Notes: generated by a model not told the origin, from the letters alone. Positions 8,601 to 17,422 are shown, counted from the first letter of the stretch. The stretch: DNA of 64,000 nucleotides from Mesorhizobium sp. AR07 (GCF_024746815.1 NZ_CP080527.1:186001-250000); one strand, 5' to 3'. Numbers and translations are program-made.

Positions 8601-9827
8601 TTGCCCATGCCGAAAAGAAGTTCGCAAAAAATGACATCGCCCTTCACCGTCGCAATGACCGGCCAATCCCTGATTCACCACGATATCCGTGCGTCGCCCG
8701 ACAGCGGCTTCCACGATATTGTGCAGATGTTGAAAACTGCCGATGTCGCCTTCACCAATCTGGAGACGACCGTAACGGGACGCCACCCTGGCTGGCCGAT
8801 GAAGGGATCGTTTTTCGGCTGTTCCGATCCGTTTGTCCTCGACGTTCTGAAGGATATGGGCTTCAGCACTCTCTCCCTGGCGAACAACCACGCATTTGAT
8901 TTAGGTCCAGGTGGGGTCCTGTCCACTCTCGAGGAGGTGGAGGCCCGCGGGTTTCTGTACGCCCGCACAGGCCGTGACCGTGCCATCGCGATGACATCTC
9001 GTTCGAAGAAGTTGGGAGCGAGGACGGTCGCATTGGCCGCCATGGACGCCGGGCCTGGACCAACGACAATGTATGCCGACGACGCAGCTTCGGGCAGACC
9101 CGCTCGGCCGGGCGTTAACAGGCTAGAGGTTCGCCGGCTCTTCACTGTTGATCCTGAAAAGTTCGACATGCTGACCGCTATACAGTCGACATTCAAGAGC
9201 GGCGGGTTAGAGAGGGCAAACTATTACCAACCAGACGATCCACCAGTCGTGAGCGACTCTCGCGACATCGACTTCTACGGGACGGTGTTCCGACGGTCGG
9301 CGCAGAACCGGCGGCACATTCTTGTTGACCAAACCAGTGCGTCCAGTCAGCTTGCCACGATAAACGAGGCCGCCCGCCGTGGCGAGTTCGTCATAGCCTA
9401 TCTGCACCACCACCACTGGGAGCCCGACTGGCGCGAAGTCCCCGAGTGGGTGAGGGTATTCGCCAGAAGGTGCGTCGATGCAGGTGCGCGGATATTTGCC
9501 TGCCATGGCGCGCCCGTGCTGCAGCCGGTTGAGATTTACAAATCGGCGCCACTGTTTTTTGGGCTCGGCAATTTCATCTTTCACGTTCCAGAGCACGAAG
9601 CTGAGTGGAACTCGGCCGACGTCTGGAAAAGCGTGGTGGCCCTGTGCTCCTTCAATGAAGACGGAGCACTCTGTGGCATGTCACTGGACCCGATCATCCT
9701 GGGTGGAGAGAAACCCCTTGAGACGGGGCTACCTCACACGAGGCGCGTGCCGGTACTCGCCAGGAGCGAGATGGGCCGCTCGATCATCGAGGATCTTGCC
9801 CGGCGGTCGGCGTCATATGGCACGTAG
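8601..9827 (+). CDS. CapA-family (PGA_cap) metallophosphatase-like protein
   Basis: 408 residues; an in-frame ATG at 8631 would give MTSPFTVAMTG at the N-terminus, which fits the family better. CapA motifs are visible: the TNLETTVTG strand, SLANNHAFDLGPGGV, a His-rich loop ending HWEPDW, GARIFACHGAPVLQPVE and FGLGNFIFH. The family has a calcineurin-like fold and is named for poly-gamma-glutamate capsule export, but many members are stand-alone enzymes of unknown substrate. No signal peptide or membrane anchor is seen, unlike PgsA/CapA, so it is probably cytoplasmic. It is the last gene of the amino acid ABC operon. Confidence 0.8.
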   Translation: MPMPKRSSQKMTSPFTVAMTGQSLIHHDIRASPDSGFHDIVQMLKTADVAFTNLETTVTGRHPGWPMKGSFFGCSDPFVLDVLKDMGFSTLSLANNHAFDLGPGGVLSTLEEVEARGFLYARTGRDRAIAMTSRSKKLGARTVALAAMDAGPGPTTMYADDAASGRPARPGVNRLEVRRLFTVDPEKFDMLTAIQSTFKSGGLERANYYQPDDPPVVSDSRDIDFYGTVFRRSAQNRRHILVDQTSASSQLATINEAARRGEFVIAYLHHHHWEPDWREVPEWVRVFARRCVDAGARIFACHGAPVLQPVEIYKSAPLFFGLGNFIFHVPEHEAEWNSADVWKSVVALCSFNEDGALCGMSLDPIILGGEKPLETGLPHTRRVPVLARSEMGRSIIEDLARRSASYGT

Positions 9828-9995
9828 ATCGAAGCGGACCGCTGGTCGGGAAGGCTAGTCCTTTAAGCGCTACTAGGCGGGATTCGATTTCGTGCCCCAA
9901 AATCGTAGGCGGCCTTTATCAACCAAAGACAGCGACAGGTTTGTGATCAAGGCCTTCCCACGCGATTCTGAGGATGTGATCTGAAGGAGATGGGA

Positions 9996-10640
9996 ATGTC
10001 TGAAACGATGCTCGCAGCGCTTTCCAGCATCCGGACCGTTGAAGAAATGATCGCGGCCTTCCGGGATGAGCAGCATTGCCGTCGGTTGCTGGAAAGCATG
10101 GTGTGGCCGGATGGCCGGATCTGCCCCGCCTGCGGATACAAACGCTCGATTGCGCTTGCCGGTCGCGATACCGGCAAGCGGCGCGCCCGACCAGGTCTTT
10201 ATCAATGTTCCAGCGGCGATTGCCGGTTGCAGTTCACGGTGACGACACACACGCCTCTGCACTCCACGAAGCTTCCCTTGCGTTTTTGGCTGAAGGCAAT
10301 GTGGCTGTTACTGCAATCCGACAAGGGCTTGTCGTCGGTGCGCCTGGCCGAGGCGCTCGGGGTGAGCCAGCCAACCTGGCGGATGGAACATGCACTGCGT
10401 CTCCATGGTGGCGCGGGAGAACATGCTCGCCGGCACGGTGGAGATCGACTATTTCCATCTCGGTGGAAGGCCCAGAAAGAATCCCGACGACCCGCCTCCG
10501 GGCCGCGGCCGGAAAGGCCAGGCGAATACGGACAAACGCCAGTCATGGCAATGCTGCAGCGGCCGACTGACGTCATGCCTGGCACTCTGGCCGGTGACGC
10601 GCGTGCGGCCCCCACGCAAGTGCGGCTCGATCCGCCCGCT
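9996..10640 (+). pseudogene. IS1595-family transposase remnant
   Basis: From 9996 the frame encodes the N-terminal zinc ribbon (MVWPDGRICPACGYK) and RFWLKAMWLLLQSDKGLSSV, then the helix of an ISXO2-like transposase. Near 10400 the match moves to a second frame (ENMLAGTVEIDYFHLGG, start of the DDE domain), and near 10545 to a third or back (TPVMAMLQRPTDVM). The DDE domain then ends abruptly against Tn3 sequence. At least two frameshifts and a truncation make it inactive. Confidence 0.65.
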
Positions 10641-10941
10641 TCATCCGGTGAAAACCAAGATGGCGCAAAATCTCGGCGCAATGGCGCCGCCCTGAACGCC
10701 CCGAAAAATCATACTGGCAGAGATCTATCTTGCGGACGCCAAGCCGCTCGGCCAGATACGAAACCGCCTCGTCGGGAGCCTCAGCCGCCGCAGTGGCGAA
10801 ATATCCGTACGCGGCGAAGAACTTCAGTTGAACCGCCAGTCCAAGCCTCGACCCGGCCGGCTTGACGTTCAAAAAGTCGATGTCGGCAAAAGAGAGGCTC
10901 CACTGCCCGGTCAACACCTCGAGCGAAACACGCAAACCCAT
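10620..10941 (-). pseudogene. N-terminal fragment of a Tn3-family transposase
   Basis: The minus frame from 10941 reads LTGQWSLSFADIDFLNVKPA, RLGLAVQLKFFAAYGYF, AVSYLAERLGV and YDFSGRSGRRHCAEILRHLG, which is the N-terminal domain (DUF4158) of Tn3-family transposases. Similarity ends at about 10620-10640, where the IS1595 remnant begins on the other strand; the remaining 850 or so residues of the transposase are absent. Confidence 0.6.
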
Positions 10942-11297
10942 ACATCCACTCCCTCTGCCAAGAGTGAATTCTCAAGCGACGACGCCATACCGGTCAATCC
11001 GTTCCGGCAACGTTCCACAACTTGGCCAAAATCGCATATGTGGAACGGCCCGCTTGGCAAGATCTTTCGTCGTGCATTTCCCAAATAAGGACGGTGCGGT
11101 CATATGTCCGGCCTATTTTCAGGCCTTTCAGCCATGGCCACGATGAGGTCCGCGGAGCAAATCGCCTAATCAGCTTCTCGCGCTGTAACGCGCTTGCGAT
11201 TTTGCGGTCTGATTTGCTTCGGGATGTCGTCCCGTTGGGTCATCACAATTGGCACCTTGCCTCTCTCTCCGACTGGTTGGCCGGAAAGTTCGTATGC
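10942..11297. other. Intergenic region with no recognisable gene
   Basis: About 355 bases between the Tn3 fragment and the IS110 gene. Only short chance frames are present. It presumably holds the outer end of the Tn3 remnant and the downstream end of the IS110 element, but I could not identify a terminal repeat. Confidence 0.4.
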
Positions 11298-12329
11298 CTA
11301 AGCCTGGACGATCATCTTCGCTTCCCGATAGGTATCGCCACGAACGAGAAGAGCCCAGATGATGCGCGCGATCTTGTTTGCGAGTGCGACAGCGACAACC
11401 TTGAACGGGCGGCGCAACATCATGGCCGCTATCCATTGTGATGCCTGGAGGCCACGACGAGCGAGCTTGAGGATCGACGTCGCTCCAGCGACAAGTAGCG
11501 TTCGCAGTTGCTGGTTTCCACGCTTTGAGATCGAACCGATCCGTTCTTTTCCTCCGCTGGAATGCGCGCGTGGAGTCAACCCAATCCAGGCAGCGAAATC
11601 TCGACCGGTTCGGAAGCCAGCGGGATCCGGTACAACTGCTCGAATGGTCGCGGCAATGATCGGCCCCACGCCGGGAATCGCTGTCAGGCGTCGAGCGCTG
11701 TCGTCTTTTCTAACCGCATCAAGGATTTTTCGATCAAGCCTTTCAATGCGTGCCGTCACGGTCTCGATTTGCTCGACGAGCTCTTCCAAAGCCATTCGCG
11801 CTTCACCCGGCAATCTCAGGTCACTCTCGTCGCGCACAATGGCGGCGAGGCTAATGATTCCGACCAGACCGGTCGCCCTGACAATGCCCAGTTCGGCAAG
11901 ATGAGCTCTCAAAGCATTGATTGCTTGAGTACGCTGACGGATGAGCAAATCTCGTGCTTTGAGCACCATTCCGGCCGCCTGCTCGTCCTGTGTTTTTGCC
12001 GGCACGTAGCGCATGGTCGGTCGGGTGACTGCCTCGCAAATTGCCTCGGCGTCTGCGGCGTCAGTTTTATTGCGTTTGACGTAGGCCTTCACGTATGCGG
12101 GTGGCATCATCCGAACCGTGTGCCCCAGGGCCTGAATTTCCCGAGCCCAATAATGCGCGCTACCACAGGCTTCCATCCCTACGAGGCAAGGCTGCAATGT
12201 GCGAAAGAAGTCCAGCACCTGCGATCGACGCAGTGCGCGACGTACGATCACGACTCCTTCTTCGGCTATGCCATGAACCTGAAAAACGGATTTGGCCAGA
12301 TCGAGCCCGACTGTGGTAATCTTCTTCAT
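11298..12329 (-). CDS. IS110-family transposase (complete)
   Basis: 343 residues. The N-terminal DEDD domain begins with GLDLAKSVFQVHG, followed by GMEACGSAHYWAREI and NKTDAADAEAICEA. The C-terminal transposase_20 domain contains LTAIPGVGPIIAA and WIGLTPRAHSSGGKERIG with its serine. Length and motifs are complete and no frameshift is present, so it is likely active. It is a homologue, not an identical copy, of the transposase at 1-1013. Confidence 0.95.
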   Translation of the reverse strand: MKKITTVGLDLAKSVFQVHGIAEEGVVIVRRALRRSQVLDFFRTLQPCLVGMEACGSAHYWAREIQALGHTVRMMPPAYVKAYVKRNKTDAADAEAICEAVTRPTMRYVPAKTQDEQAAGMVLKARDLLIRQRTQAINALRAHLAELGIVRATGLVGIISLAAIVRDESDLRLPGEARMALEELVEQIETVTARIERLDRKILDAVRKDDSARRLTAIPGVGPIIAATIRAVVPDPAGFRTGRDFAAWIGLTPRAHSSGGKERIGSISKRGNQQLRTLLVAGATSILKLARRGLQASQWIAAMMLRRPFKVVAVALANKIARIIWALLVRGDTYREAKMIVQA

Positions 12330-12423
12330 GGAGCGGTCCTTCTTTGTGGCGTTTCAACACGACCACGTTAGGCATTTGATGCCGTTTGAGAAGGGCCGTT
12401 CCACCTCATCAGCTTCGGGCCGA

Positions 12424-12747
12424 TTAAGCCTTCATCGCTACACCATCGGCGATATTGCAGCTTAAGGATGGCGTATCGACTTGACGATCGATCATGCCTT
12501 TGATTCTATCGAGATATCCCTGCCAACCAGGATGCGCGAGCATTCTGGCTCGTTTTTCTTCCCGCTCGCCTTTGTTCCGTAGCGCCAAAACGCTGACGTG
12601 ATTCAATTCGCCAATATCGCACACGAAATGTCCTACGAACCCTCCGAGAATCTCTTTCTGGATAGCAAGGTCGAGTTTTTTGCATGTCTCGATGAACTCG
12701 GCAGTGCGACCTGGGCGGATACGGTAGTCGCGTTCTTCGAGGATCAT
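12424..12747 (-). CDS. NIPSNAP-family small protein
   Basis: 107 residues beginning ILEERDYRIRPGRTAEFIE with a later LAHPGWQGYLDRIKGMID, typical of one NIPSNAP/dimeric alpha-beta barrel domain. The biochemical role of these small stand-alone proteins is largely unknown; they often sit in catabolic operons. The start follows TAAGGAAGCC and lies 8 bases after the hydroxyproline epimerase stop on the same strand, so the two are co-transcribed. Confidence 0.8.
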   Translation of the reverse strand: MILEERDYRIRPGRTAEFIETCKKLDLAIQKEILGGFVGHFVCDIGELNHVSVLALRNKGEREEKRARMLAHPGWQGYLDRIKGMIDRQVDTPSLSCNIADGVAMKA

Positions 12748-12754
12748 GGCTTCC

Positions 12755-13756
12755 TTACTTTACCTGAAACCCGAAGGCGAGTGGGTCGCGCTCATCGACG
12801 AGAATGGTATTATAACCGGTGACACGCGCCCATCCGCCGATGCTCGGAAGAATGGCAGGACGTCCTGCAACTTCCGCCACATTCTCCACACGACCATGGA
12901 ATAGCGTGCCGATGAAAGACTCGTGGACAAACGTTTCGCCGACGTTCAGCAACCCCTTTGCAACACGCTGTGCCATACGAGACGAGGTGCCGGTGCCACA
13001 GGGCGAGCGGTCGATACCGCGTTCACCGAAAAACACGGCGTTGCGTGCATTTGCTTCCGGGTGCTTGGCCTTGTCAGCCCACATGACATGGCTCACCCCA
13101 GAAATCAGATCGTCCTCTGGATGCACCGGCCCCACGGCATCCTGTACCAATTTGCGGACAACCGGGCTATTCTTGAGGATATCGTCGGCCGTCATGCTGT
13201 CGAGACCGGTCCAGTTCTTCTGAGGTTCCACAATGGCATAGAAGTTGCCGCCGTAGGAGACGTCCACAATAAGTTCTCCAATGCCTGGAACGTCGATTTT
13301 TGCGTCACTTGCATGAAGATAGGCCGGCACATTGTAGATGCGGACCTCATCAATGAAACGACCGTTTCGTGTGTACTCTACCTCGACGCGACCGGCGGGC
13401 ACCTCAAGCGCCAGCCGTCCTTCGGTCTTCGGCACCACGAAACCCTGTTCCAGTGCGGCGGTTACCGTACCGATGGTGCCATGGCCGCACATGGGAAGGC
13501 AGCCGGAAACCTCGATGAACAGCACACCGATATCGCAATCCTCACGTGACGAGGGATAGAGAATGGAGCCCGACATGACATCATGGCCGCGAGGCTCGAA
13601 CATCAACGCCTGGCGCACCCAGTCATGGTCGCGCAGGAATATCTGACGCTTTTCGGCCATGCTGACGTTGGGCAGTATAGGAGCTCCGCCGGCAACAACG
13701 CGAACGGGGCTGCCACATGTATGGGCATCGATGCATATGAAGATATGGGGATTCAT
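12755..13756 (-). CDS. 4-hydroxyproline 2-epimerase / proline racemase family
   Basis: 333 residues from the ATG at 13756, which has a GGAGG site 6 bases upstream. Both catalytic cysteines are present: Cys90 in GCLPMCGHGTIG and Cys253 in DRSPCGTGTSS. Two Cys (rather than Cys/Thr) indicates an epimerase or racemase, not trans-3-hydroxyproline dehydratase. It converts trans-4-hydroxy-L-proline to cis-4-hydroxy-D-proline, the first step of rhizobial hydroxyproline breakdown. Downstream is a NIPSNAP gene; upstream, 14 bases away, is the tail of the D-amino-acid dehydrogenase expected to act next, but that gene is truncated. Confidence 0.9.
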   Translation of the reverse strand: MNPHIFICIDAHTCGSPVRVVAGGAPILPNVSMAEKRQIFLRDHDWVRQALMFEPRGHDVMSGSILYPSSREDCDIGVLFIEVSGCLPMCGHGTIGTVTAALEQGFVVPKTEGRLALEVPAGRVEVEYTRNGRFIDEVRIYNVPAYLHASDAKIDVPGIGELIVDVSYGGNFYAIVEPQKNWTGLDSMTADDILKNSPVVRKLVQDAVGPVHPEDDLISGVSHVMWADKAKHPEANARNAVFFGERGIDRSPCGTGTSSRMAQRVAKGLLNVGETFVHESFIGTLFHGRVENVAEVAGRPAILPSIGGWARVTGYNTILVDERDPLAFGFQVK

Positions 13757-13770
13757 GATTTTCCTCCAGA

Positions 13771-14015
13771 TCAGGAAAAACGGCTGACGGAAAAGGGTGT
13801 AAGATTGATCGTTGGCGCTCTTTCGGCAACCATGTCCGCGACTAGCCGCCCGGCCGTCGGCCCAAGCGTTAGACCACAATGACTGTGACCATAGGCGTGG
13901 ATGACGTCATTGCGAGGCGCCGAGAAACTGATCACCGGAAGTGTGTCGGGAGTCGTTGGACGATGCCCCATCCATCGTGTGCCCTCTGTTGATAAAGATC
14001 CGGGTGTAGCGCGAC
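13771..14015 (-). pseudogene. C-terminal fragment of a DadA-like D-amino-acid (D-hydroxyproline) dehydrogenase
   Basis: The minus frame ending at 13771 reads STEGTRWMGHRPTTPDTLPV, then VIHAYGHSHCGLTLGPTAGR and LVADMV, the C-terminal FAD-binding motif of DadA-type oxidases. Just upstream (near 13995) the frame slips, with ALHPDL in the neighbouring frame. Similarity ends at about 14015 against repeat-rich mobile DNA. Some 330 N-terminal residues are missing. Its place before the epimerase fits the pathway hydroxyproline epimerase then D-hydroxyproline dehydrogenase. Confidence 0.65.
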
Positions 14016-14194
14016 AATTACGGAGGCCGGTCGGCGGCGACTATGATGGCCAATAGGGGGCCGCGCCGAGTTGTGGATTTTGCTATCACGCGTCGGCGGG
14101 GTGTGGCAACTGGCCAGCATAGAATTGCCCTGAGTGTAATTATTGCTGAGCGTGGCGGTAAGGCGGTTCGGTCTGGCCACAAAGGGTGCCTTTG

Positions 14195-14218
14195 ATAATT
14201 GTCGCCAGCGACAATTAT
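14195..14218. repeat. Perfect 11-bp palindrome within a cluster of TTGTCGC motifs
   Basis: ATAATTGTCGC at 14195-14205 and GCGACAATTAT at 14208-14218 form a perfect inverted repeat with a 2-base centre. Related half-sites occur at about 14009 (GCGACAATTAC), 14141 (GTAATTATTGC) and 14249 (GATAATTGTTGC). Clustered half-sites of this kind resemble the multiple terminal repeats of some insertion sequences (for example the IS21 family). I see no gene between 14016 and about 14300. Confidence 0.45.
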
Positions 14219-14309
14219 GATGGCCGGTCGTGCGGTGCCTCGGGCGGATAATTGTTGCTGGGGCTTTCCATGGCGGAGATGCGGGCGACAGCGGAGCGCT
14301 TGCGGCAGC

Positions 14310-14640
14310 TTTCGCCGTTCATCTCGAAGGCCGCCAGGCGCCTGCTGACGCGACTTCTGAAGAAGCAGGGCCTGCCGCCAAAGCGTATGATTCACCGAAC
14401 CAATTGCGCTCCTACGGGGCGGCCCAACGCCGGGTCATGCCGAACGTGGAACACCAACGGGGCGGAGAACTCTCACCTGCCGTTCCGAAAACGGGAGCGA
14501 ACGCGACAGGGTTTCCGGTCGGTCGGCGCATTGCAGCATTCCGTGTCGATTTTCTCCGCCCCATCGCAGACCAACCGCTCAGATGCACAAATTCGAACCC
14601 ATCGACCCCAGGCAATAGCCGCGTGGTAACCGTGAGTACA
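14310..14640 (+). pseudogene. C-terminal remnant of an IS6-family transposase
   Basis: Pieces of one DDE transposase appear in two frames: KAARRLLTRLLKKQGLPPKR in one, NQLRSYGAAQRRVMPNVEH in a second, and GAENSHLPFRKRERTRQGFR with SVGALQHSVSIFSA back in the first. The RAENSH..-RRRER block is characteristic of the IS6 family C-terminus. Two frameshifts and loss of the N-terminus make it inert. Confidence 0.6.
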
Positions 14641-14748
14641 CGGCCTGCCTGAAAAGCGCGGCGTTGGCCTCACGCGACCACATTTCAAACAGCGTCACAA
14701 CGCCCTGTCCGGCTTTGCAAAGACGCACAAAAAAGTTTGAAGGCACCC

Positions 14749-15108
14749 GTTGCAACAAAACCTGCAACAAAACTCGAAAAAAATTCGCAGAGTCTTAACG
14801 CCGCAAACTCGTTGACGATGGTAGCCTCGGGGCGAGGTCTGAGGTCAAGCGCGGCTACAAAGATGCCGACAATCTTCAGACCGCCGCACGGCACGCACCG
14901 AAGGAGTCCACAGCCAATGGCAAGAGCGCTGATCCTGATTGGAGGCACGATAATGGGCTCGGGTCTGCTATACCTCCAGGCTGCTCAGCGTCTTGGCCTT
15001 CAGCCAATTGCCCTTTCGGACGATCCAACTCGGTATGACCATTTCGCGGCGAAAGAGGTTGAGTCAATCCGTGTAGATACAGACGATCTGGATGCGCTGA
15101 TCCGTGAA
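14749..15108 (+). repeat. Long direct repeat, copy 1 (leader plus start of ATP-grasp gene)
   Basis: About 360 bases identical to 17843-18202. It covers 168 bases of leader and the first 190 or so bases of the ligase gene. The leader begins with a doubled TGCAACAAAAC (14751-14761 and 14763-14773), which may be an operator. Beyond 15108 the two gene copies diverge. Confidence 0.85.
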
Positions 15109-16179
15109 TGTTCCCGGCTGCGAGCGACTTATGACATCGCTGGCATAACGGGCGCTGCCGATTCGTTTTGTGCGATAGCCAGCAAGCTCTGTCGGCACTT
15201 CAATCTACCTGGACCAAATCCGGGAGCTATTGAACAATGCCTCGATAAGTACACTCAACGTCAACTTCTCGCGGCCTCAGGCGTTCCGATGCCTGCTTAT
15301 CGCTTGGCGGCCAATGCGGCGGAAGTAAGGGATTCTGCCGCAGAAATCGGGCTGCCGGTGATAGTTAAGCCTGCGGTGGGCCACAGCAGCGTCGGTGTCC
15401 GATTGTGCCGCACTGCCGATGAGATAGTCGAACATACGACCCATCTGTTGGGCGGGAAGCACATATGGCGCTCTTCGCCTAGGATATTGGTCGAAGAATT
15501 CGCGCAAGGCCCCTATTATACCGCTGAGATAATGGGGAATGAGGTCGTTGCAATTGGCACCGGTGACTTCGGCTGCCCGCCGCATTTCGTTTGTCGTGAG
15601 TTCACCTTTCCGGCCCTGCTGACTGATGACGAGCATGAGCGTATCGTAGATGTTTCGCTGAGCTGTTTGCGCGCTCTCGAACTTGGCTGGGGGCCAACAA
15701 ACATTGAATTCCGGTGGACGAAGCGTGGCCCGGTCGTTATTGAAGTCAATCCGCGCCTTGCTGGCTCGCCCTTTCCTCAACTCGTTCGGCTGGCTTACGG
15801 TGTCGATCTCATCACCGAGCACATAAACCTTATTATCGGCAATGAATGGAATTTGCGCAGAAGGGATTCGCACATTGCGGCCGCGCGGCACCTGATTGCT
15901 GATCGCGATGGCACCCTTGATTGGATCGATGGGGACAGCCAAGCGGCCGCAGTATCAGGTGTTGCTGAGGTCAAGTTCTATGTTGAACCCAAGACGCCGA
16001 TTGTCAGAAAAGGCGATTATCGAGACTGTATGGGACATGTCATCGCCGCTTCATCCAGTCGTCCTCGCACCGAGGCGATACTTCAGCGTGCCGTGGACTT
16101 GATCGGTTGGTCGATCATACCATTTCCGATCATTGACAAACAAAACCAATGTGCGGCCCCTCACCTTCCGGGCTCATGA
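14917..16179 (+). CDS. ATP-grasp carboxylate-amine ligase (paralogue 1)
   Basis: 420 residues from the ATG at 14917 (AAGGAG ten bases upstream). An N-terminal pre-ATP-grasp Rossmann-like region (LILIGGTIMGSGLLYLQAAQ) is followed by the ATP-grasp domain: LPVIVKPAVGHSSVGV (Lys151), ILVEEFAQGPYYTAEI, and the Mg-binding VIEVNPRL (Glu276, Asn278). Such enzymes activate a carboxylate as acyl phosphate and join it to an amine, giving peptides or amides in small natural-product pathways. The substrate is unknown. A close paralogue lies at 18011 with an identical leader, flanking the methyltransferase-like gene. The last 20 or so residues differ between the paralogues. Confidence 0.85.
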   Translation: MARALILIGGTIMGSGLLYLQAAQRLGLQPIALSDDPTRYDHFAAKEVESIRVDTDDLDALIRECSRLRATYDIAGITGAADSFCAIASKLCRHFNLPGPNPGAIEQCLDKYTQRQLLAASGVPMPAYRLAANAAEVRDSAAEIGLPVIVKPAVGHSSVGVRLCRTADEIVEHTTHLLGGKHIWRSSPRILVEEFAQGPYYTAEIMGNEVVAIGTGDFGCPPHFVCREFTFPALLTDDEHERIVDVSLSCLRALELGWGPTNIEFRWTKRGPVVIEVNPRLAGSPFPQLVRLAYGVDLITEHINLIIGNEWNLRRRDSHIAAARHLIADRDGTLDWIDGDSQAAAVSGVAEVKFYVEPKTPIVRKGDYRDCMGHVIAASSSRPRTEAILQRAVDLIGWSIIPFPIIDKQNQCAAPHLPGS

Positions 16180-16301
16180 AAAGAAAGCGGTTAACGGAAA
16201 AGCATCATCATCACGATACCGCGCGAGTATGAGACGGGGACGAAGGCGGGTAATCTGGCCCTGCAAGCGCGGGTCTCGGAGCCGACGCTTTACAATTGAC
16301 A
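16176..16301 (+). pseudogene. Scrap of an IS3-family OrfA
   Basis: MKRKRLTEK in one frame and then IPREYETGTKAGNLALQARV and SEPTLYN in the next frame match the N-terminal helix-turn-helix of IS3-family OrfA proteins (typically K.F...I......E.G.....L......S..T.Y.W). One frameshift and an early stop end it. It overlaps the end of the ligase gene and probably marks the edge of an insertion or rearrangement inside the cluster. Confidence 0.5.
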
Positions 16302-16579
16302 GCCGACCGTGAGAGTTCAGTGGCAGGCACGAGTCATTGCCAAAGCTGAACCAGTTGCCAATCGTGATGTTAGCGACAGTCCTTCAATGAATGAATATGC
16401 CCCGCTGCAGGTAGATGGCTGCCCGATTGGTACCCGTCAGGTTGTCGAGTACGCGCCACGGTGATGTTCCTTTTGATGTGCAGAACATCGCTTTTATGGC
16501 CTCTCCTCAGCCTGGCACGATTTTTGAACCGCCTCTCGTGGGTGAGATTGTGATCATTGGAGCGAAGAAGGGAAGCAGC

Positions 16580-17422
16580 ATGTCAGGTCAGGCAGCACGT
16601 GCAGAGCGCGGCAGAATTCAGGGGGCGAAGCACGATTTCACGGCAAGCTACAATGGCAGATGGCCGCACGCCTATTTTCGGGCTTGTTTGGCCGTGGACT
16701 ATATGCTTCCAGATCGGGCCAAGCCGATCTTCGAAAGGATCTTCGCCGATTATCGACGCATTCGAAACAAGACTAAGTTGAAGATAATCGATGTCGGTTG
16801 CTCGTATGGTGTCAACGCCGCCTTGCTGCGAACCGATCTCGACCTCGATGATCTGTATGCTGCCTATCTGGAACCCAGCGGATCGCTGTCGCGCGAAGAG
16901 GAGATCGAGCATCGCGCCTTTTTTCGCAATCAGGGTCTCCGTGACGACATCCAGTTCGTCGGCGTGGATCCATCGTTCCGCGCTGTTCGCTATGCGCTGG
17001 ATCTGGGCCTGTTGGAGGCTGGCGTCGCGGCTGATCTGGAAACTCGTGACTTAACGATCAAGGAACGTAGCGCACTCGCGGATGCCGACATCCTTATCAG
17101 CACAGGCTGCGTGGGCTACGCTACCGAGCGAACCTTTGCACGCGTGTATGAGGCGTCGGCGACGTCACGCCCGTGGGTCGTCGCCTTCGTAATGCACCGC
17201 TTCAGTTATGACGACATCGCGGCGGCCCTTCGGGCTTTCTCGTTGGAAACTCGGCCCTTAGAACGGTTCAGACAGCGCCAGAGCCGCTTCTCCACGTCGA
17301 AGGAACTGCGGGCGATCCTGAAGGCTATGGCCAAACTCGGCATAGAGGATCGCCTAGAGCGCACGACGGGCTACATCTATGCGTCCTGCTACATTTCCGC
17401 ACCCCCAGGTGAAGCGCTCTGA
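16580..17422 (+). CDS. Class I SAM-dependent methyltransferase-fold protein
   Basis: 280 residues from the ATG at 16580 (GAAGGGA upstream); longer in-frame starts exist but add low-complexity sequence. Motif I is LKIIDVGCSYGVNAALL (residues 67-83) and the acidic SAM-ribose strand is FVGVDPSFRAV (Asp130). A distinctive STGCVGYATERTF block lies at 174-186. The substrate is unknown. The DVGCSYG...STGCVGY pairing reminds me of the family that contains azetidine-2-carboxylate synthases (VioH/AzeJ), which cyclise SAM instead of methylating, but I cannot verify this. It lies between the two duplicated ATP-grasp ligases, so it is likely part of the same pathway. Confidence 0.75.
   Translation: MSGQAARAERGRIQGAKHDFTASYNGRWPHAYFRACLAVDYMLPDRAKPIFERIFADYRRIRNKTKLKIIDVGCSYGVNAALLRTDLDLDDLYAAYLEPSGSLSREEEIEHRAFFRNQGLRDDIQFVGVDPSFRAVRYALDLGLLEAGVAADLETRDLTIKERSALADADILISTGCVGYATERTFARVYEASATSRPWVVAFVMHRFSYDDIAAALRAFSLETRPLERFRQRQSRFSTSKELRAILKAMAKLGIEDRLERTTGYIYASCYISAPPGEAL

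Noticed and set aside
14580..14625. GGGTTCGAATT on the minus strand resembling a tRNA T-loop
   Set aside because: The flanking bases do not pair as a T-stem and there is no acceptor, D or anticodon arm nearby.
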